Origin: Hanstruepera neustonica
GTDB taxonomy: Bacteria; Bacteroidota; Bacteroidia; Flavobacteriales; Flavobacteriaceae
DNA: 64,000 bases
Direction of reading: 5' to 3'
NCBI RefSeq assembly: GCF_002895005.1
Contig: NZ_POWF01000001.1
Coordinates: 474,344-538,343, forward strand
In this document: positions 35,848-44,674 of the stretch, piece by piece
Layout of the letters: each line of letters starts with the position of its first letter
How positions within the stretch are numbered: position 1 is the stretch's first letter
Program-made: the position numbers and the translations under genes
The notes under the pieces: model-generated
The model's database searches: none
What the model saw: the letters and a program-made list of their open reading frames with translations, nothing else
What the model was told of the DNA's origin: nothing

Positions 35848-36627
35848 CTATCCTTTCTCTACCAACTTCTTCATAGATAATACTTTGTTGACGATATCTT
35901 CTATTGATTTAGGTGGATTCCCATGATCAAAAACAGCTGTTTTATATACTTTCCCTTGAAGTCCAATTTCTAAAGTAGCTCCTGGAGCTGCATCATATTG
36001 ATTGGTTTTCGTTGGTGGTTCAAGGTTAGGTAACATGGCAACATCAATTTTTTGAACTAAATTGATTAAATCATCCCATTCTTTTGATGGACAATTAACT
36101 TGATTTATGTTTTTGAGATTATAATCATTCGAGAAGTTTATTGCGTTTTGATTGATCCAAATCTTTTCAAAAAATCCGCGTGTTGCCGCTTGATAAGTGA
36201 TGGTCATATTATTTTCTAAAGATGCTTTAAAAACTTCCGTGTTATCTGTTTTTAATATGAGTTGACCATTTGAATTTTCGAATGAATTAACAAGACCTAG
36301 AAGTCTTAAGAATTCTGTTTCAACCGCATTTCTATCGTTTGAACAAGCCATTTTTGTTGAAGCCAGTGGACCTATTTTAAGCATGTTCCCTTCGGTTTCA
36401 TAGCTCCCAGAAAAGCGGTTACAACCAGAATATCCTGAAATGGCTTTTATGCTATCATTAAACGTAATAGTTAAGTCTGTTAATGGTAATTTTGAACCAT
36501 TCATTTGATGAATCATAAATTGGCCATTAAGGGTTTTTTGCGAATCCTTATCCATGGTCGTTACATTTTTTGAATGACCACAGGCAGATATGGAAATAAG
36601 AGTTAAAAGTATAGTATAATATTTCAT
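35848..36627 (-). CDS. META/HslJ-domain lipoprotein
   Basis: A 259-residue lipoprotein: signal peptide with lipobox S-I-S-A-C at Cys16. Residues about 34-120 are a META (HslJ-like) domain: LNGQFMIHQMNGSKLPLTDL, ISGYSGCNRFSGSYETEG, IGPLASTKMACSND. The rest (about 140-259) is a second, beta-rich domain with TKTNQYDAAPGATLEIGLQG, which looks like an enzyme-inhibitor or beta-barrel-like unit. It opens the minus-strand run leading to sufE; the gap to the longest sufE frame is 12 bases. A link to Fe-S assembly is not obvious. Confidence 0.82.
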   Translation of the reverse strand: MKYYTILLTLISISACGHSKNVTTMDKDSQKTLNGQFMIHQMNGSKLPLTDLTITFNDSIKAISGYSGCNRFSGSYETEGNMLKIGPLASTKMACSNDRNAVETEFLRLLGLVNSFENSNGQLILKTDNTEVFKASLENNMTITYQAATRGFFEKIWINQNAINFSNDYNLKNINQVNCPSKEWDDLINLVQKIDVAMLPNLEPPTKTNQYDAAPGATLEIGLQGKVYKTAVFDHGNPPKSIEDIVNKVLSMKKLVEKG

Positions 36628-36660
36628 AATATGTTATTTGACTTTTAACATAATAATACA

Positions 36661-36688
36661 AAAAAGACGCCAAAGTTGGCGTCTTTTA
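36661..36688 (-). terminator. Terminator of the M43 metalloprotease gene
   Basis: The stem gacgcca/tggcgtc extended by A/T pairs (36661-36687) is located 21 bases past the stop of the minus-strand protease gene and gives a U run in that direction. Confidence 0.88.
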
Positions 36689-36708
36689 TATTTTGTATGG
36701 AAATAAAT

Positions 36709-37788
36709 TTAGTTTCCAGCTAAAGAAGCTCTTGCTCCACCAGCTTCAAACAAGGCTCTCATTCGAGCATTTTGACCATTGGTGAACATATACATACAAT
36801 CATCATACACATAATCCATATAGTTCATGGTCATGTCATTAGAACGACAATTAACTGTTGGATAAGAAGGGCATCCATAGTTTGGTCCATCAGATGTTGG
36901 TGTGTCAGCTACAAAATCATCTCTTCTGCAATTTCCATCACCCCAAATGTGACGCAAGTTTAACCAGTGACCAACTTCATGAGTACCGGTTCTTCCGTCG
37001 CCATAAACACCGCCTGCTGCATTATTCCCAAAATAATCAGTTCCTATTACAACACCATCAGTAGCGCTTGGTCCACCAGGGAATTGAGCATAACCTAAAA
37101 TACCACCACCTATTTCGCATACCCAAATATTTAAATATGTAGAAGGATCAGTCACATCAATACCACCTTGACCACTGTCTTTCATAGCATCATTTGTTCC
37201 CCATGAAGATCGGGTATTTACTACTCTGTTAACTTGAGCCAGTGTGAAGGATATACCACAGTTTGCTACATCTCCTGCAAACTCTGCAGGCACACCATTA
37301 GTATTTGGATTGTTATCATTATAATCCTCATTCAGGATAGCAATTTGAGAATTAATTTGTTGGGTACTCACTTGACCTGAAAATTGCTCTATAATATTCA
37401 CAACTACAGGAATGGTTACAGGATCTGTAAAACCTGGATCTGGATCACCACCACCATCATTTCCACCGCCATTACCATTGCCATTACCTGCACCATCTGG
37501 TTTTTTAGCTGCAATGGATTTTCTGGTTTGATACTCAATATCAAACATGGTTTGTTCTAAATCTGGATTTTCATTTAATAATCTGTTTAGATTTACCATT
37601 GAATAACAGGATTTTGATTTGCCTTCAGCTATCCTTGCGGCTTCATCGATGTCAGCGTCTGTATAGACGTAGAAATCACTCATATCAATTTTTGATTGGT
37701 CATCATTGGTTGAAATCGAGTTTTGATCATCGTTACATGATGCAAATAGTAGAGCTAGAGCAGCCATACCCAAAAGTGTTTTTTTCAT
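36709..37788 (-). CDS. M43-family (pappalysin/cytophagalysin-type) zinc metalloprotease lipoprotein
   Basis: A 359-residue extracellular protease. Lipoprotein signal: MKKTLLGMAALALLFASC, Cys18. A short pro-region is followed by a Gly/Asn-rich flexible linker (about 98-118), then the catalytic domain. The zinc motif is HEVGHWLNLRH at 270-280 (HExxHxxxxxH), and the Met-turn is in MTMNYMDYVYDDCMYMF near 322-338. Cysteines in NCRRDDFVADTP and YGCPSYPTVNCRS match M43 disulfides. It sits between sufS and the META-sufE block and is bounded by its own terminators, so it looks like an insertion into the SUF region. Confidence 0.93.
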   Translation of the reverse strand: MKKTLLGMAALALLFASCNDDQNSISTNDDQSKIDMSDFYVYTDADIDEAARIAEGKSKSCYSMVNLNRLLNENPDLEQTMFDIEYQTRKSIAAKKPDGAGNGNGNGGGNDGGGDPDPGFTDPVTIPVVVNIIEQFSGQVSTQQINSQIAILNEDYNDNNPNTNGVPAEFAGDVANCGISFTLAQVNRVVNTRSSWGTNDAMKDSGQGGIDVTDPSTYLNIWVCEIGGGILGYAQFPGGPSATDGVVIGTDYFGNNAAGGVYGDGRTGTHEVGHWLNLRHIWGDGNCRRDDFVADTPTSDGPNYGCPSYPTVNCRSNDMTMNYMDYVYDDCMYMFTNGQNARMRALFEAGGARASLAGN

Positions 37789-37903
37789 AATAATGTAAAA
37801 TTTGGTTTAAAATATTGCCGAATATATAATTCTTTAAGAATAAATTAACGTAATTATTAAAAAAAAATGAATTTTTCGATGAAATGCATTTAGGATTTTA
37901 GCA

Positions 37904-37926
37904 CAAAAAAACACCCGAAGGGTGTT
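37904..37926 (-). terminator. Terminator of the suf operon
   Basis: On the minus strand the stem aacaccc/gggtgtt (37910-37926, loop of three) is followed by seven U. It lies 28 bases beyond the sufS stop codon. Confidence 0.87.
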
Positions 37927-37953
37927 AATAAAATGATTTTCAAAAAGTTAGAT

Positions 37954-39168
37954 TTAGGAAAGCATCATTTGAGCCTTTTTGACACCTTCAACCAAACTAT
38001 CAACTTCGGTTTTGGTATTGTAAAATGCAAAAGAAGCTCTAACAGTCCCAGGAATTTTATAGTAGTCCATAATAGGTTGCGCGCAATGATGACCTGTTCG
38101 AACCGCTATACCCATTTTATCTAAAATAGTCCCTACATCATACGGATGGATTCCTTCAAGATTAAAAGAAATAACCGATGTTTTATGCTTGGAAGTTCCG
38201 TAGATTTTTAAACCATTGATTTTCAAAAGTTGTTGTGTGGCATACTCAAGTAGCTCATGTTCATAGCTGGCGATGTTGTTAAAACCAATGCTGTTCATAT
38301 AGTCAATTGCGGCACCAAAGGCAATACCACCACAAATATTGGGTGTTCCAGCCTCAAATTTATGTGGTAAATCGGCATAGGTTGTTTTCTCAAAGGTGAC
38401 TTCAGCAATCATTTCGCCACCACCTTGATAAGGCGGTAATTTGTTCAACCATGCTTCTTTTCCATACAAGATGCCTACGCCAGTTGGGCCACACATTTTA
38501 TGAGCAGAAGCTACATAAAAATCAACATCCAGATCTTGAACATCTGGTTTAATATGTGGACAAGCTTGGGCACCATCAACTAATACAGCAGCATCAACGG
38601 CATGCGCTTTTTGTATGATTTCCTCAATGGGGTTAATGGTTCCTAAAGCATTGGATATATGATTGACAAAAACCAATTGAGTGTTTGGTGATAGGAGATT
38701 GTCAAATTCAGACATTACTAGTTCACCTTCTTCATTCATTGGAATGACTTTTAGAACTGCTCCAGTTCTTTCACAAAGCATTTGCCAAGGCACAATATTA
38801 CTGTGGTGTTCTAAAGCCGAAACTACAATCTCATCTCCAGATTTTAAAAATGAAGAAAATCCATTGGCCACTAAATTGATACCGTGGGTTGTCCCTGAAG
38901 TGAAAATAATTTCATGCGCTTTTTTGACATTGAAATGCTTTTGGATGGTTTGCCTTGCCGCTTCGTATTTGTCTGTTGCTTCTTGACTTAATGTATGAAC
39001 GCCTCTGTGAATATTAGCATTGTAGTTTGAATAATAATCTACAATACAATCAATAACGTGTTGTGGTGTTTGAGAAGTAGCTGCATTGTCTAAATAGACC
39101 AAAGGTTTACCATTTACTTTTCTTGAAAGTATGGGGAAGTCTTTACGAATACGCTCTAAATTAAACAT
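37954..39168 (-). CDS. sufS: SufS-type cysteine desulfurase
   Basis: A PLP enzyme that removes sulfur from cysteine to form a protein persulfide for Fe-S clusters. The 404-residue protein has the PLP lysine Lys224 in YVASAHKMCGPTGVG, the catalytic Cys362 in VRTGHHCAQPIMDYY (group II, SufS type), and a conserved YLDNAATSQTP start. It is the fifth Suf protein gene of the minus-strand run after sufA, B, C and D and ends at the terminator. Confidence 0.97.
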   Translation of the reverse strand: MFNLERIRKDFPILSRKVNGKPLVYLDNAATSQTPQHVIDCIVDYYSNYNANIHRGVHTLSQEATDKYEAARQTIQKHFNVKKAHEIIFTSGTTHGINLVANGFSSFLKSGDEIVVSALEHHSNIVPWQMLCERTGAVLKVIPMNEEGELVMSEFDNLLSPNTQLVFVNHISNALGTINPIEEIIQKAHAVDAAVLVDGAQACPHIKPDVQDLDVDFYVASAHKMCGPTGVGILYGKEAWLNKLPPYQGGGEMIAEVTFEKTTYADLPHKFEAGTPNICGGIAFGAAIDYMNSIGFNNIASYEHELLEYATQQLLKINGLKIYGTSKHKTSVISFNLEGIHPYDVGTILDKMGIAVRTGHHCAQPIMDYYKIPGTVRASFAFYNTKTEVDSLVEGVKKAQMMLS

Positions 39169-39171
39169 ACA

Positions 39172-40485
39172 TTATAAATCAAACCCAATTCTGACTCCTA
39201 ATTTGTTGGCTATAATTTTGGTAATACGTTGCTTGATTTCAGGAATTTTAACGGAACTTAACACGTTATTACTAAACGCATACATCAATAAGGCTTTAGC
39301 TTCTTTTTCTGGAATACCTCTTGAACGCAAATAAAACATAGCACTTTCATCCAGCTGACCAATGGTGCATCCATGTGAACACTTCACGTCATCAGCAAAA
39401 ATTTCTAGTTGAGGTTTGGTATTAATAGAGGCCTTGTCACTTACCAAAATATTATTATTGGATTGAAAAGCATTTGTTTTTTGCGCTTCCTTATTGACGA
39501 TAACGCGTCCATTAAAGACACCTGTGGCACTATCACCAAAAATACCTTTGTAATCTTGATGGCTTTCACAATTCGGTTCAATATGATGTACTAACGTATT
39601 GTGATCAACGTGTTGTTTATTCCCAATGATAGTCACCCCTTTTAAGGTCGAATCGATACGTTCGCCGTTTTGAAAAAAGTTTAGGTTATTACGGGTAAGT
39701 TTACCACCAAATGAAAATGTATGAACCGAACAGTGGCTTTCTTGCTTCTGGTTGATAAAAGTATTGTCAATTAAAGAAGCCGATTCTTTGTCGTTTTGAA
39801 CTTTGTAATAATCCACGATAGCACGTTTGGCGGCAAAAACTTCGGTTACCGAATTAGTCAAAACTGGGTTTTCAGTCAAACTTTGGTGACGCTCAATTAT
39901 TTGAACATGCGAATTTTCACCAACAACAATTAGATTACGAGGCTGCAACATTAATGCGGCTTCATTACCAGTTGAAAAATGGACAATTTGAATGGGTTTT
40001 TCAACAAGCTTGTTTTTTGGGATATTGATATAGGCACCTTCACTAGAAAACGCCGTATTTAACGATGTTAAACTATCTGTTGTGGCAACTTTGTTGAAAT
40101 AATTCTCAATGATCAAACGATATTTTGGTTTAGAAAGTGCCGCTGACATGAGGCAAACATCCATACCATCATGTGTGGTTTCGGATAAATGGGAAGAATA
40201 TTTTCCGTCTATAAATATAATTTTGTAGCTATCAATATCATGAATGAGATATTGCTTGATATCCTTATATTCAATCGCATTGTCTCGTTTAGGAAATAAA
40301 CTGTAGTTGTGCTTCAATAAACTGTTAAGCGACGTGTATTTCCAAGCCTCTTCTTTTTTACTGGGGAAACCCTTTTGCTCAAAAATCTTAATAGCTTCAT
40401 TTCTGATATCATGAAGTGGCGAATTATCGTCCAGATGATCCTCGAAAGCTAAATATGAAGAAACTATTTTGTCTTTTAAATCCAT
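39172..40485 (-). CDS. sufD: Fe-S assembly scaffold protein SufD
   Basis: SufD pairs with SufB and SufC in the SufBC2D scaffold. The 437-residue protein has the beta-helical core and the family's C-terminal block EIFADDVKCSHGCTIGQLDE followed by FYLRSRGIPEKEAKALLMYA. It lies three bases before sufS and nine after sufC. Confidence 0.97.
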   Translation of the reverse strand: MDLKDKIVSSYLAFEDHLDDNSPLHDIRNEAIKIFEQKGFPSKKEEAWKYTSLNSLLKHNYSLFPKRDNAIEYKDIKQYLIHDIDSYKIIFIDGKYSSHLSETTHDGMDVCLMSAALSKPKYRLIIENYFNKVATTDSLTSLNTAFSSEGAYINIPKNKLVEKPIQIVHFSTGNEAALMLQPRNLIVVGENSHVQIIERHQSLTENPVLTNSVTEVFAAKRAIVDYYKVQNDKESASLIDNTFINQKQESHCSVHTFSFGGKLTRNNLNFFQNGERIDSTLKGVTIIGNKQHVDHNTLVHHIEPNCESHQDYKGIFGDSATGVFNGRVIVNKEAQKTNAFQSNNNILVSDKASINTKPQLEIFADDVKCSHGCTIGQLDESAMFYLRSRGIPEKEAKALLMYAFSNNVLSSVKIPEIKQRITKIIANKLGVRIGFDL

Positions 40486-40494
40486 TTGCTCAAT

Positions 40495-41247
40495 TTAAGC
40501 GTTCACTTCTTCTTTTATCCAATCGTAACCTTTTTCTTCTAATTCGTGGGCCAGTTCTTTAGGACCTGATTTTACGATACGGCCATTGTGAAGGACATGT
40601 ACAAAATCAGGGACTATATAATCCAATAATCGCTGATAGTGCGTAATCACGATTACGGCATTGTCCTTACTTTTTAGTTTATTAACACCATTAGCAACAA
40701 TTCTTAAAGCATCAATATCTAATCCTGAATCCGTTTCATCAAGTATGGCCAATTTTGGTTCCAACATAGCCATTTGAAATATCTCATTTCGTTTTTTTTC
40801 ACCACCTGAAAAACCTTCATTTAAGGAACGAGATAAAAATTTTCTATCAATTTCCAGTAATTCAGATTTTTCACGAATCAGTTTTAACATTTCGTTAGCT
40901 GGCATGTCATCAAGTCCTTTTGCCTTACGCGTTTCATTGATAGCCGTTTTAATGAAATTGGTTACAGAAACTCCTGGAATCTCTACAGGATACTGAAACG
41001 ATAAAAAGATGCCTTTGTGGGCACGTTCTTCAGCCGCTAAATCATCAATATTTTCGCCTTCCAAAAGGATTTCACCCTCTTCAACATCATATTCCTCTTT
41101 ACCTGCAATAACAGATGCCAAGGTACTTTTTCCAGAACCATTAGGTCCCATAATAGCATGTACCTCACCAGGTTTAACCTCTAGATTAATACCTCTTAAT
41201 ATCGCTTTATCTTCAACACTTGCGTGTAGGTTATTTATCTTTAACAT
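40495..41247 (-). CDS. sufC: Fe-S assembly ATPase SufC
   Basis: An ABC-type ATPase that drives conformational change of the SufB/SufD scaffold. The 250-residue protein has Walker [10 protein letters not shown] at 34-42, signature [12 protein letters not shown] and Walker [14 protein letters not shown]. It is placed between an embedded lipoprotein gene and sufD in the minus-strand operon. Confidence 0.97.
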   Translation of the reverse strand: MLKINNLHASVEDKAILRGINLEVKPGEVHAIMGPNGSGKSTLASVIAGKEEYDVEEGEILLEGENIDDLAAEERAHKGIFLSFQYPVEIPGVSVTNFIKTAINETRKAKGLDDMPANEMLKLIREKSELLEIDRKFLSRSLNEGFSGGEKKRNEIFQMAMLEPKLAILDETDSGLDIDALRIVANGVNKLKSKDNAVIVITHYQRLLDYIVPDFVHVLHNGRIVKSGPKELAHELEEKGYDWIKEEVNA

Positions 41248-41250
41248 AGT

Positions 41251-41682
41251 TTATTTTGATTCCAATTTTACAACGTTATTACTTTCAGGGTCACTGGCAG
41301 TAATATCAACAATTTCTTTTATTTCAACTCGGTATGGCCAACCCTCTTCATTTTCTGGTTTTGGTGTTATTTTGCCTCTTACCACAACTGTCACATAATC
41401 CGTTGGGTCCTTTTTGTACTTTTTAGCCTTGTCATCCAATTCGTGCATTTTCTCATCAATAACTACAGCATACACTTCACGATGCGTTTGTAAAACAGCG
41501 GCATCGGCGTAATAAACAAAATCGCCTTTGAGCATAGTAAGGCCATCACTTTGCTTTTCAGTTCTTTCTGGGCTGTCGGTATCAATTTTTTCAGTAGCTG
41601 GATTTGTGTTTTCTTCTTTAGAATCGTTTTTACAGCTGCTTAAAACGATAACACTTAACAATAACAAGAGTACTTTTTTCAT
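41251..41682 (-). CDS. Small lipoprotein encoded inside the suf operon
   Basis: A 143-residue lipoprotein with a clean lipobox (VIVLSSC, Cys17) and an acidic, disordered segment at about 18-45. The remainder has beta strands (GDFVYYADAAVLQTHREVYA, TDYVTVVVRGKITPKPENEE), compatible with an OB-like or NlpE-like small domain, but I do not recognise a named family. It lies 13 bases after sufB and three before sufC, so it is co-transcribed with the cytoplasmic SUF machinery although its product is exported. Confidence 0.8.
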   Translation of the reverse strand: MKKVLLLLLSVIVLSSCKNDSKEENTNPATEKIDTDSPERTEKQSDGLTMLKGDFVYYADAAVLQTHREVYAVVIDEKMHELDDKAKKYKKDPTDYVTVVVRGKITPKPENEEGWPYRVEIKEIVDITASDPESNNVVKLESK

Positions 41683-41695
41683 TGTTTATAATTTT

Positions 41696-43144
41696 TTATC
41701 CTACAGATCCTTCTAAACTTATTTCCAATAATTTTTGTGCTTCCACAGCAAACTCCATAGGAAGCTTGTTTAACACTTCCTTACTAAACCCGTTTACTAT
41801 CAATGCAATGGCTTTTTCAGTATCGATACCACGTTGGTTACAGTAAAATATTTGATCTTCACCTATCTTACTGGTTGTCGCCTCGTGCTCTATTTTCGCT
41901 GATTTGTTCTTCGCTTCAATGTATGGGAATGTGTGTGCACCACATTCATTACCCATCAATAAACTATCACATTGTGAAAAGTTACGAGCGTTTTCGGCTC
42001 TTGAACTCACTTGTACCAAACCACGATAACTGTTTTGAGATTTTCCTGCTGAAATACCTTTAGAAATAATGGTTGATTTGGTATTATTACCCAAATGAAT
42101 CATTTTAGTGCCCGTGTCAGCTTGTTGGTAATTATTAGTAACAGCTATTGAGTAAAATTCACCTACTGAATTATCACCTTTTAACACACAGCTTGGATAC
42201 TTCCAAGTTACAGCAGACCCTGTTTCGACTTGTGTCCAAGAAATCTTGGCGTTTTTTTCGCACAATCCACGTTTAGTTACAAAGTTGTAAACACCACCTT
42301 TACCTTCGGCATTTCCAGGATACCAATTTTGAACCGTCGAGTATTTTATTTCAGCGTCATCCAACGCAATCAATTCAACTACAGCTGCGTGCAACTGATT
42401 CTCATCACGCATGGGAGCTGTACAGCCCTCTAAATAACTCACATAACTTCCCTCATCAGCGATGACTAATGTTCTTTCGAATTGACCTGTTCCAGCTTGG
42501 TTAATTCTGAAGTAAGTAGATAATTCCATAGGGCATCTAACGCCTTTTGGAATGTAGCAAAAAGAACCATCACTAAAGACAGCAGAATTGAGAGCTGCGT
42601 AGAAATTGTCTTTTTGAGGAACCACCGTTCCAATATATTTTTTCACCAATTCAGGATGCTCCTTGATAGCTTCTGAAATACTCATAAAAATGATGCCTTT
42701 TTCAGCAAGCGTCTTTTTAAATGTTGTAGCGACTGAAACCGAATCAACCACAACATCCATAGCAACTCCTGCCAATTTCTTTTGCTCATCCAATGAAATA
42801 CCCAACTTGTCAAAAGTGGCTAAAAGCTCCGGATCAACCTCATCTAAACTATCATATTTTGGTTTGCTGTTTGGAGCAGAATAGTAAGAAATAGCTTGAA
42901 AATCTGGTTTTTGATAATGAACATTGGCCCATTCAGGCTCAACCATTTCTTTCCAGATTTTAAAAGATTCAAGCCGCCACTCAGTCATCCATTCGGGCTC
43001 TTCTTTCTTTTTGGAAATAGCGCGAACAATATCCTCATTTAAGCCTACTGGGAATGTTTCAGACTGTATGTCTGTGTAAAAACCATATTCGTATTCCTTG
43101 GTTTTTAATTCTTCCCTTAAATCATCTTCGGTATACTTCGACAT
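41696..43144 (-). CDS. sufB: Fe-S assembly scaffold protein SufB
   Basis: The main scaffold on which nascent Fe-S clusters are built. The 482-residue protein has the family blocks [60 protein letters not shown] and the C-terminal [21 protein letters not shown]. It follows sufA by 16 bases. Confidence 0.98.
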   Translation of the reverse strand: MSKYTEDDLREELKTKEYEYGFYTDIQSETFPVGLNEDIVRAISKKKEEPEWMTEWRLESFKIWKEMVEPEWANVHYQKPDFQAISYYSAPNSKPKYDSLDEVDPELLATFDKLGISLDEQKKLAGVAMDVVVDSVSVATTFKKTLAEKGIIFMSISEAIKEHPELVKKYIGTVVPQKDNFYAALNSAVFSDGSFCYIPKGVRCPMELSTYFRINQAGTGQFERTLVIADEGSYVSYLEGCTAPMRDENQLHAAVVELIALDDAEIKYSTVQNWYPGNAEGKGGVYNFVTKRGLCEKNAKISWTQVETGSAVTWKYPSCVLKGDNSVGEFYSIAVTNNYQQADTGTKMIHLGNNTKSTIISKGISAGKSQNSYRGLVQVSSRAENARNFSQCDSLLMGNECGAHTFPYIEAKNKSAKIEHEATTSKIGEDQIFYCNQRGIDTEKAIALIVNGFSKEVLNKLPMEFAVEAQKLLEISLEGSVG

Positions 43145-43160
43145 AATTTCTTTTCAAATA

Positions 43161-43490
43161 TTATAATGAAAACGATTCGCCACAACCACAAGTACGATTA
43201 GCGTTAGGATTGTTGAACACAAAACCAGTTCCGTTTAGGCCTCCTGAATATTCCAGAGTAGTACCAATTAGATACAAAAAGCTTTTCTTGTCAACAATAA
43301 TTTTAACGCCGTTATCTTCAAAAACTTTATCGCCTTCTTGTTGTTCTTTATCAAACTTGAGATCATAAGATAAACCAGAACAACCGCCACTTTTAACGCC
43401 TACACGAATATAATCCGTAGCAGCATTAAATCCGTCCTCGGTCATCAACTGAATAACCTTGTTTTTAGCTGTTTCAGATACTTTTATCAT
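43161..43490 (-). CDS. sufA: HesB/IscA-family Fe-S assembly protein (SufA-type)
   Basis: An A-type Fe-S carrier of 109 residues. The three conserved cysteines are Cys37 (GGCSGLSYDL), Cys101 and Cys103 (RTCGCGESF). It is the first gene of the minus-strand suf operon, 16 bases before sufB; the name iscA would also fit its sequence, but the context is SUF. Confidence 0.95.
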   Translation of the reverse strand: MIKVSETAKNKVIQLMTEDGFNAATDYIRVGVKSGGCSGLSYDLKFDKEQQEGDKVFEDNGVKIIVDKKSFLYLIGTTLEYSGGLNGTGFVFNNPNANRTCGCGESFSL

Positions 43491-43522
43491 TTTCTTTAAT
43501 TAGAATTTATCTAAATAGAGTG

Positions 43523-43530
43523 CAAATATA
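43523..43530 (-). promoter_or_regulatory. Candidate -7 box for the suf operon
   Basis: The minus strand reads TATATTTG, a match to TAnnTTTG, 32 bases upstream of the sufA start. No clear -33 TTG is present at the expected spacing. Confidence 0.45.
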
Positions 43531-43598
43531 CGATTTAAGTCATGGATTACCATATAACCTAACATTATATTATTAAATGGTTTGATAGCTTTTGGCTA

Positions 43599-44672
43599 TT
43601 AATTTTGAAAGTCTGGATTGTTGATAAACGACGGGTCAGAAAGTGACAGTAAAAATGCTTTTAAGTCAGCTTTGTCCTGATCTGTTAATTGTACACCACC
43701 TTCATCTACTTTTTTCATGAGAGGATCAATAGTTGGGGAGTCTTGGAGACCTTCGCTATAGTGATTGATAACTTCGTCAAGTGTACTAAAACGGCCATCA
43801 TGCATGTAAGGAGCTGTATAAGCTAAATTTCGAAGTGAAGGGGAGCGGAACTTACCATTGTCGGCAGGGTCACCAGTGACTTCTCCTAAACCTAAATCAT
43901 CAAATGTGGCATCTAAACCATTGTTATGAAACTGATTGTCAGTCCATAAAGGATTATTTGGGTTTCCATGACAGTGGAAACAATCGCCTCGATTTTCATC
44001 CATAAATACATTGAGCCCATTTTCTTCTGCAGGAGTCAACTCGGCTAAACCAAGGAGGTATCTATCAAATTTAGAATTTGCCGAAATAAGTGTTCGTTCA
44101 AATTGAGCTATGGCTTTGGTTGCTTTTTCTTTAGTTATTGAGCCATTTCCAAAAGCACTGTTGAACATCGAAGGATATTCAGGATGTTCTTGTAAACGCT
44201 GAACAACAACTTCCCAAGTATTATGCATTTCAATAGGATTGGTTACGGGTTCCAATGCTTGGTGTTCTAAACTAAATTCCCGACCATCCCAAAAGAATAG
44301 TTCATCATAATTCCAAGCCAAATTAAATAATGGCATAGAGTTCCTAACACCGGGAATACCATCAATACCAATACTAAATCTAGGAATATCAGTAAAAGCA
44401 TTTTGAGGTCTATGACAGCTGGCACATGCTTGGGTATTATTAGCAGAGAGAATAGGGTCAAAAAATAATTTTTTTCCTAATGCAATACCCTCAATTGTTT
44501 GAGGATTGTCTGATGGGATCACAGGATTCAGAATATTATCTGAAAAAATTTGAGGAATATCAAGGGGAGCTTGGGTTGGTTGATTCACATATCCAGTAGT
44601 ATCATCATCCTTTCCACATGCAGTGGCTAAAAATGCGAGCGCGACAATAATATGTTTATCAAGTAACTTCAA
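43599..44672 (-). CDS. MbnH-like/MauG-like di-haem cytochrome c peroxidase lipoprotein
   Basis: A 357-residue di-haem protein of the bacterial cytochrome c peroxidase/MauG family, with a lipoprotein signal (LATAC, Cys19). Two CxxCH haem sites: Cys83-Cys86-His87 (QACASCHRPQ) and Cys231-Cys234-His235 (GDCFHCHGNP). The family blocks GKKLFFDPILS, FWDGREFSLE and NLAYTAPYMHDGRFSTLDEV are present. It follows the MbnP-like gene by two bases. In methanobactin operons the equivalent pair is MbnP/MbnH, in which MbnH oxidises a tryptophan of MbnP to kynurenine; this makes MbnH-like maturation more likely than simple peroxide detoxification. Whether the second haem has a Tyr or Met ligand cannot be settled by eye (Met290 is in PYMHDG). 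Confidence 0.9.
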   Translation of the reverse strand: MKLLDKHIIVALAFLATACGKDDDTTGYVNQPTQAPLDIPQIFSDNILNPVIPSDNPQTIEGIALGKKLFFDPILSANNTQACASCHRPQNAFTDIPRFSIGIDGIPGVRNSMPLFNLAWNYDELFFWDGREFSLEHQALEPVTNPIEMHNTWEVVVQRLQEHPEYPSMFNSAFGNGSITKEKATKAIAQFERTLISANSKFDRYLLGLAELTPAEENGLNVFMDENRGDCFHCHGNPNNPLWTDNQFHNNGLDATFDDLGLGEVTGDPADNGKFRSPSLRNLAYTAPYMHDGRFSTLDEVINHYSEGLQDSPTIDPLMKKVDEGGVQLTDQDKADLKAFLLSLSDPSFINNPDFQN

Positions 44673-44674
44673 AA

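Noticed and set aside
37420-37500. Low-complexity GGN-rich coding stretch in the M43 protease
   Set aside because: In frame and encodes a Gly/Asn/Asp linker between the pro-region and catalytic domain; not a separate repeat element.
38681-38986. A 101-codon open frame opposite sufS
   Set aside because: Antisense to a conserved enzyme, with no domain; shadow frame. The same applies to the other long frames opposite ileS, sufB, sufC and sdhA.
43565-43598. Short hairpin (atagc/gctat) after the di-haem peroxidase gene
   Set aside because: Only five base pairs and no U run in the minus direction; not convincing as the terminator of the six-gene operon.
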